This document shows positions 59,126 to 64,000 of a stretch of 64,000 bases of DNA, one piece after another. Origin of the DNA: Phascolarctos cinereus (Eukaryota; Chordata; Mammalia; Diprotodontia; Phascolarctidae); NCBI RefSeq assembly GCF_002099425.1, contig NW_018344252.1:2294001-2358000 (forward strand). The letters are read 5' to 3'. The notes under the pieces were generated by a model. It ran no database searches. It saw only the letters and a program-made list of their open reading frames with translations, and was not told the origin of the DNA. The position numbers and the translations under genes were made by a program. Position 1 is the first letter of the stretch, and each line of letters begins with the position of its first letter.

Positions 59126-62086
59126 TTTTTCTTCATTCATTCATTCATTCATTCATTCATTCATTCATTTATTCACTCATTTATTTATTTGTTTATTTTT
59201 AATATAAATTTATTTATTTTTAGCTTTCAACATTCACTCCCACAAGTTTTTGAATTACAAATTTATACCCCATCTCCCCCCTCCTCCCACCCCAAGAGGG
59301 CATGCATTCTGAATATCCCTTCCCCTAGTCTGTCCTCTCTTCTATCTCTCTCCCCTTCTCTTATCCCCTTCCCCTTCTGTTTTCCTGTAGGGCAGGATAG
59401 ACTTCTGTACCCCATTTCCTGTATTTCTTATTTCCCAGTAGCATGTGAAAATATTTTTTAAACATATGTTTTTAAAACTTTAGGTTTCAAATTTTCTCTC
59501 TTCCTCCCTCCCCACCCACCCTCATTGAAAAGGCAAGCAACTCAATATAGGTTGTACGTGTGCAGTTATGCAAAACACATCCATAGTAGACATGTTGTGA
59601 AAAACTAACTCTATTTCCCTTAATCCCATCCTGCCCTCCCATTTATTCTATTCTTTCTTTTGACCCTGTCCCTCCTCAGAAGTATTTACTTCTGATTACC
59701 CCCTTTCCCAATCTGCCCTCCTCTCTATCATCCCCCTGCTCTCTTGTCCCCTTCTCCCCCTATTTTCCTGTAGGGTAAGACAGATTTCCATACCCAATTG
59801 AATGTGTTGTTATTCCCTCCTTAAGCCAAATCCTATGAGAATAAGATTCACTCATTCTCTCTCACCTTCCCCATTTCCCCTCCACTGTAAGAGACTTTTC
59901 TGTTTTTTTTTTGTGAGATATTTACCCCATTCTACCTCTCCCTTTCTTCTCGAGTATCATCCTCTCTCATCCCTTAATTTTATTCTCCAGATATGACCCC
60001 TTAATCTTCAACTCACCCTGTCCTCTATCTATCTACATATACATAAATATATTTTTTTTCCTCCAATTACCCTAATACTGACAAAGGTCTCATGAGTTAT
60101 AAATATCATCTTTCCATGCAGGAATGTAAACAGTTCAATCTTAATAAGTCTCTTATGATTTCTCTTTCCTGTTTACCTCTTCACGTTCCACTTGAGTCCT
60201 GTATTTGAAAGTCAAATTTTCTATTCAGCTCTGGTCTTTTCATCAAGAATGCTTGAAAGTCCTCTATTTCACTGAATGACCATTTTTTCCCCTGAAGGAT
60301 TATACTCAGTTTTGCTGGGTAGGTGATTCTTGGTTGTAATCCTATCTCCTTTGCCCTCCGGAATATTATATTCCATGCCCTACGGTCCTTTAATGTAGAA
60401 GCTGCTAAATCTTGTGTTATCCTGATTATGTTTCCACAGTACTTGAATTGTTTCCTTCTGGCAGCTTGTAATATTTTCTCCTTGACCTGGGAACTCTGGA
60501 ATTTGGCTAATATTCCTAGGAGTTTTCCTTTGGGGATCTTTTCAGGAGGAGATCTGTGGATTCTTTCAATTTCTATTTTGCCCTCTGGTTCTAATATCAG
60601 GGCAGTTTTCCTTGATAATTTCTTGAAAGATGATGTCTAGGCTCTTTTTTTGATCATGGCTTTCAGATAGTCCAATAATTTTTAAATTCTCTCTCCTGGA
60701 TCTATTTTCCAGGTCAGTTGTTTTTCCAATGAGATATTTCACATTGTTTTCTAATTTTTCATTCTTTTGGATTTGTTCTACTGTTTGATTTCTCATAAAG
60801 TCACTATCTTCCAATTGCTCTATTCTAATTTTTAAGGAAGTATTTTCTTCAGTAAGCTTTTGGACTTCCTTTTCCATTTGGCCAATTTTCTTTTTAGGGC
60901 ATTCTTCTCCTCATTGGCTTTTTGGACCTCTTTTGCCATTTGGGTTAGGCTATTTTTTAAGGTGTTATTTTCTTCAGTATTTTTTTGGGTCTCCTTTAGC
61001 AAGCTGTTGACTTGTTTTTCATGATTTTCTTGCATCACTCTCATTTCTCTTCCAGTTTTTCCTCTACTTCCTTACTTGCTTCTCAAAATCCCTTTTGAGC
61101 TCTTCCAAGGCCTGGGACTGATTCATATTTTTCTTGGAGGCTTTGGATGTAGGAGCTTTGACTTTGTTGTCTTCTTCTGGTTGTATATTTTGATCTTCTT
61201 TTTCACCAAAGTAAGATTCTATAGTCTGACTCTTTTTGCGCTGCTTGCTCATGATCCCAGCCAATTACTTGAGTTTTAAACTCTTTGTTAAGGTAAGAGT
61301 CTGCTTCCAATGTGGAATGTTGTCCCAAGCTTCAGGGGTTTGTATAGCTGTTTTCAGAGATACTTGTAGGGACCTGTAAATTTTCAGTTCTTCCAAGGTG
61401 GTATGATAAGGGGTGAGGTGTTTACTCCTTTCCTGGCCTGTGACCACAAGTATTCCTTTCTGTCCTGTAACTGTGAGGAAGGGTTCCTCTCCACAGCCAC
61501 TCAAGCCACCACCAGCGTTCCTCCTCACCCCAGCACGCGCCCAGAACTGTGACCCAGATCCAAACAGGGCAAAGCAAGAGATTCCTGCCTCAGCACTGGC
61601 AAAGAGATCCCTGCAATCCCTCTCTGATCAGCCACTGGATTCCCCCTCAGTCTGTGGGCTGGAAGCTCGGGAAGCAGCTGCCCCCCCCCCAGGGCCACGC
61701 TCTTGGGGAATGGAGCTGAAACCCCACCTTCCTGTCTCAGCACCAACAGAAACAGACTTTTCCCACTGACCTTCTAAGTTGTCTTTGGCATTAGTGGGTT
61801 GAGGAGTCTGGAAACCTCCACAGCTGTCCAAGATTCAGTCCTCTGAGGCCTGCTCCAGGTTTGCTGTGCCTGCCCAGCCGCTGCGCTGCTCCCAGCCCGT
61901 GCGATACACCTTTCTGATCAATCATCCAGGTTGTCTTGGGCTGGAAATTTGTTTCACTCTGTCTTTTTGTGGGTTCTGCTGCTTCAGAATTTGTTTAGAG
62001 CCATTTTTTATGAGTATTTGGAGGGGTTTGGAGGAGAGCTCAAGCAAGTCACTGCTTTCACTCTGCCACCTTTTCTCCACCCCCCT
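59126..62086 (-). mobile_element. Half-L1 (HAL1) element B, near full length
   Basis: A 2.96-kb element lining up end to end with element A, in the same orientation: 5' UTR (61253-62086), ORF1 (60181-61252), 3' part and an A-rich tail that has grown into an ATTC repeat (about 59133-59178). No ORF2 is present. The flanks CTCTGTGCTTTCT (59113-59125) and CTCTGTGTTTTCT (62087-62099) are a 13-bp target duplication with one change. Confidence 0.88.
60181..61252 (-). pseudogene. HAL1 element B ORF1, frameshifted
   Basis: Starts MSKQRKKSQTIESYFGEKED, followed by the long coiled coil (ALEELKRDFEKQVRK, NEEKNALKRK, KIRIEQLEDSDFMRN) and the RRM-type stretch NLKIIGLSESHDQKKS, and ends at a TGA at 60181-60183 after DSSGT. 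The frame is broken by at least three shifts. The broken points differ in part from those of element A. Confidence 0.8.
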
Positions 62087-62099
62087 CTCTGTGTTTTCT

Positions 62100-62581
62100 A
62101 GGTGGAGGACTGGAGCCTCCAATCTTGTGAGTTTTAGAAGATCAGGAGTGTGAGCATTCTGGCTTCCCAGCATCTGGATCTTGCAGTCACTTTAGCCTTG
62201 GTGCCCAGAGGACAAAGAAGTGAACTTTGGAGCCCAACTTAGCAGTAACTGAGATAAAGACTTAAGGCAGGGAGCTATATTTGGACATAAACTTGGTGAG
62301 ATCAGTGCTGTGTAGGAAATGAGTTAAGTTGGAACCCACTCTCTCCAGAGAGTGACTAGTTCATAACAGAAATCCTCCTCTTCACTCCTTTTTTGGTGAT
62401 TCTTAGAGCCACTTTCCTAAGATTAGGAAGCTAAAGTGATGCTAAATGGGGGAAGGAAGATAATTATCTCAACCTTCCAAACACTTAGAAAGTGAACGGG
62501 AACCAGTTGTAATTATGGTCTCACAAGAATAGACTAGCAGATAGACTGAAAATAGATTGTAGCACACTCAGACACACAGTT
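62100..62581. other. Nothing recognised
   Basis: Short stretch between HAL1 B and a SINE; no repeat or long open frame. Confidence 0.4.
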
Positions 62582-62742
62582 GTTGTTTTTTTTTTTTGTT
62601 TTTTTTGGTGAGGCAATTAGGGTTAAGTGATTTGCCCAGAGTCACATAGCTAGGAAATATTATGTGTCTGAGGCAGACTTTGAACTCAGGTCCTCCTCAC
62701 CCCAGGGCCAGTGCTCTATCCACTGTGCCTTCTAGCTGCCCC
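62582..62742 (-). repeat. tRNA-headed SINE, antisense
   Basis: T-tract, GCAATTAGGGTTAAGTGATT, ACTTTGAACTCAGGTCCTCC and a head ending CTTCTAGCTGCCCC. Confidence 0.87.
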
Positions 62743-62884
62743 TCACACAGATCTTTTTAAAAAACTTTTATTTAGATGAACTGTTTAGCCATATATATCT
62801 TCACAAACACTTACTTGTGAAGCTCACTTTCTAATCCATATTCACTTATCTGCATTATACCTCATTATCTACAATCCACTTTAT

Positions 62885-63185
62885 CTTTTTTTTAAATAGT
62901 GTTTTATTTTATTTTTTTCAGTGACATATGAAGACAATTTTAAACAATCATTTAAAAATAAATTTTGAGTTCCAAATTGTCCCGCTCCCTGAAATCATAA
63001 GCAATTTGATATAGGTTATATATGTGCAATCATGTAAAAAAAAAGTCTGTATCTGCCATGTTATGGAAGAATAAACAGACCAAAAGGTAACAAAAAAACA
63101 TGAAGAGAAAGTGAAGATAGTCTGCTTCAATCTGCATTCAGACTCCATCAGTTCTTTCTCTGGAGGTGGATAGCAACAATCTACC
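62885..63185 (-). repeat. L1 LINE 3' UTR fragment
   Basis: AATAAATTTTGAGTTCCAAA, TAAGCAATTTGATATAGGTT and TTCTCTGGAGGTGGATAGCA are the same antisense 3' UTR words as in the L1 at 36.0-36.2 kb. Confidence 0.75.
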
Positions 63186-63760
63186 ACTCTAACTATTAAG
63201 AATGCTTTGGATCCTGACTGTCAACCAGTGTTTTGCTTTTAGCTCTTTCTTCCATCTTTGTTTCATCTACACATTGACAAGTATGTCATCTATGTCTTTA
63301 TACAAATCCTTAATAAGAAATGCTAAATAGTCCTGGGACCCTTCTCTAGAGATCTCCTCCCAAGTTGACATCCAACCAATAGTGACTGCTCTTTTTGTCT
63401 GGTAATTCAAGCAGTTCTAAAGTGATCATCTCATTAATATCTCTCCATCTTGTCCATGGATAGAGTAGGAAATGTTTTGTCTAGGGAGCTCTCCTGAGGC
63501 ACCCAAGAGTCAGCTGGTAAAACAGAGATATAAGGTCCATGTTGATAGGATGGCACCGGCTCTTCTCTTACGGACACTCCCCAGCCACTTCTCAGATCAG
63601 ATAGTTTAGAGTTTTGCTAGGAATGGCCATTATGACTCCCCTAGAAATAGTTTGCAGACTCTCTTTTCTTTCCTATTTGCAAATGGGGACAATGTTTGCC
63701 CTTCTTTTGTCCCCTGGAACTTCTATTCTAAACAGTTTTATGGAAGCTCAGAATCATAGA
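63186..63760 (-). repeat. CR1/L3-type LINE fragment
   Basis: TATGTCATCTATGTCTTTAT, CTCCTCCCAAGTTGACATCC, ATCTCTCCATCTTGTCCATG and GGGGACAATGTTTGCCCTTC follow the antisense order of the CR1/L3 reverse-transcriptase C-terminal region. Decayed. Confidence 0.75.
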
Positions 63761-63834
63761 ATTAGAAGGCACATGAGTGGCTACCTACCCTACAATGTCC
63801 CTCACATGTGGTGACCTAGATTTTAAAGAAATTT

Positions 63835-64000
63835 ATTTATTTCTTTATTCATTAATTGATACATCCATTCATCTGTTTATTTGTTCATCCATGTATTTAT
63901 TTAGCACCTACTATGTGCTAAGCACTTTACAAATATCTTATTTGATCCTCACAGCAACCCCATTTTATAGTTGCAGAAGTTGAGGCAGACAGAGGCTGAG
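63835..64000 (-). repeat. CORE-SINE, antisense, running off the window
   Basis: CACCTACTATGTGCTAAGCA, CTTATTTGATCCTCACAGCA and GAAGTTGAGGCAGACAGAGG; the head lies beyond the end. An ATTC/ATTT-like simple stretch precedes it. Confidence 0.8.

Overview
The window is mammalian, and its repeats point to a marsupial. It is crowded with tRNA-headed CORE/MIR-type SINEs of the kind seen in marsupials, L1 tails, ORF1-only half-L1 (HAL1) elements, L2-type 3' ends and CR1/L3 fragments. The species cannot be fixed from the sequence alone. No bacterial, plasmid or phage features are present.

The only host gene I can support is a TUSC3-type (OST3/OST6 family) oligosaccharyltransferase subunit on the minus strand. 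A CpG-rich promoter lies at about 26.2-27.1 kb. Exon 1 is at 26585-26770, exon 2 at 12180-12349, exon 3 at 3554-3671, exon 4 at 2280-2420 and exon 5 at 2021-2161. All visible splice sites are GT-AG, the phases join, and the 756 coding bases give 252 intact residues. They carry the signal segment, the thioredoxin-like domain with its CSVC motif, and the first membrane helix after it. The last roughly 95 residues must lie left of base 1.

Region by region: 1-2020 is intron 5; 2162-2279 is intron 4, only 118 bp; 2421-3553 is intron 3; 3672-12179 is intron 2, rich in SINEs and old LINE pieces; 12350-26584 is intron 1. Intron 1 holds a U6 pseudogene joined to an L1 piece, a GATA microsatellite, an old HAL1 relic and a long L2-type tail. 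Just inside intron 1, still in the CpG island, are a perfect 17-bp inverted repeat and a second site, both matching RFX X-boxes, and a perfect NRF1-type site.

From 27.1 to 64 kb I see no gene. This is intergenic DNA upstream of the gene. It holds two near full-length HAL1 elements in the same orientation (29141-32078 and 59126-62086). The first is nested in an L1 with a 15-bp target duplication. There is also a 5'-truncated L1 with a 14-bp target duplication (38932-40523), other L1 tails, a small hAT-like element with an 8-bp duplication, two possible solo LTR fossils, many SINEs, and a few repeat-poor stretches that may hold conserved noncoding DNA.

Identifications of repeat families and of TUSC3 come from recall of family sequences, not from a search.
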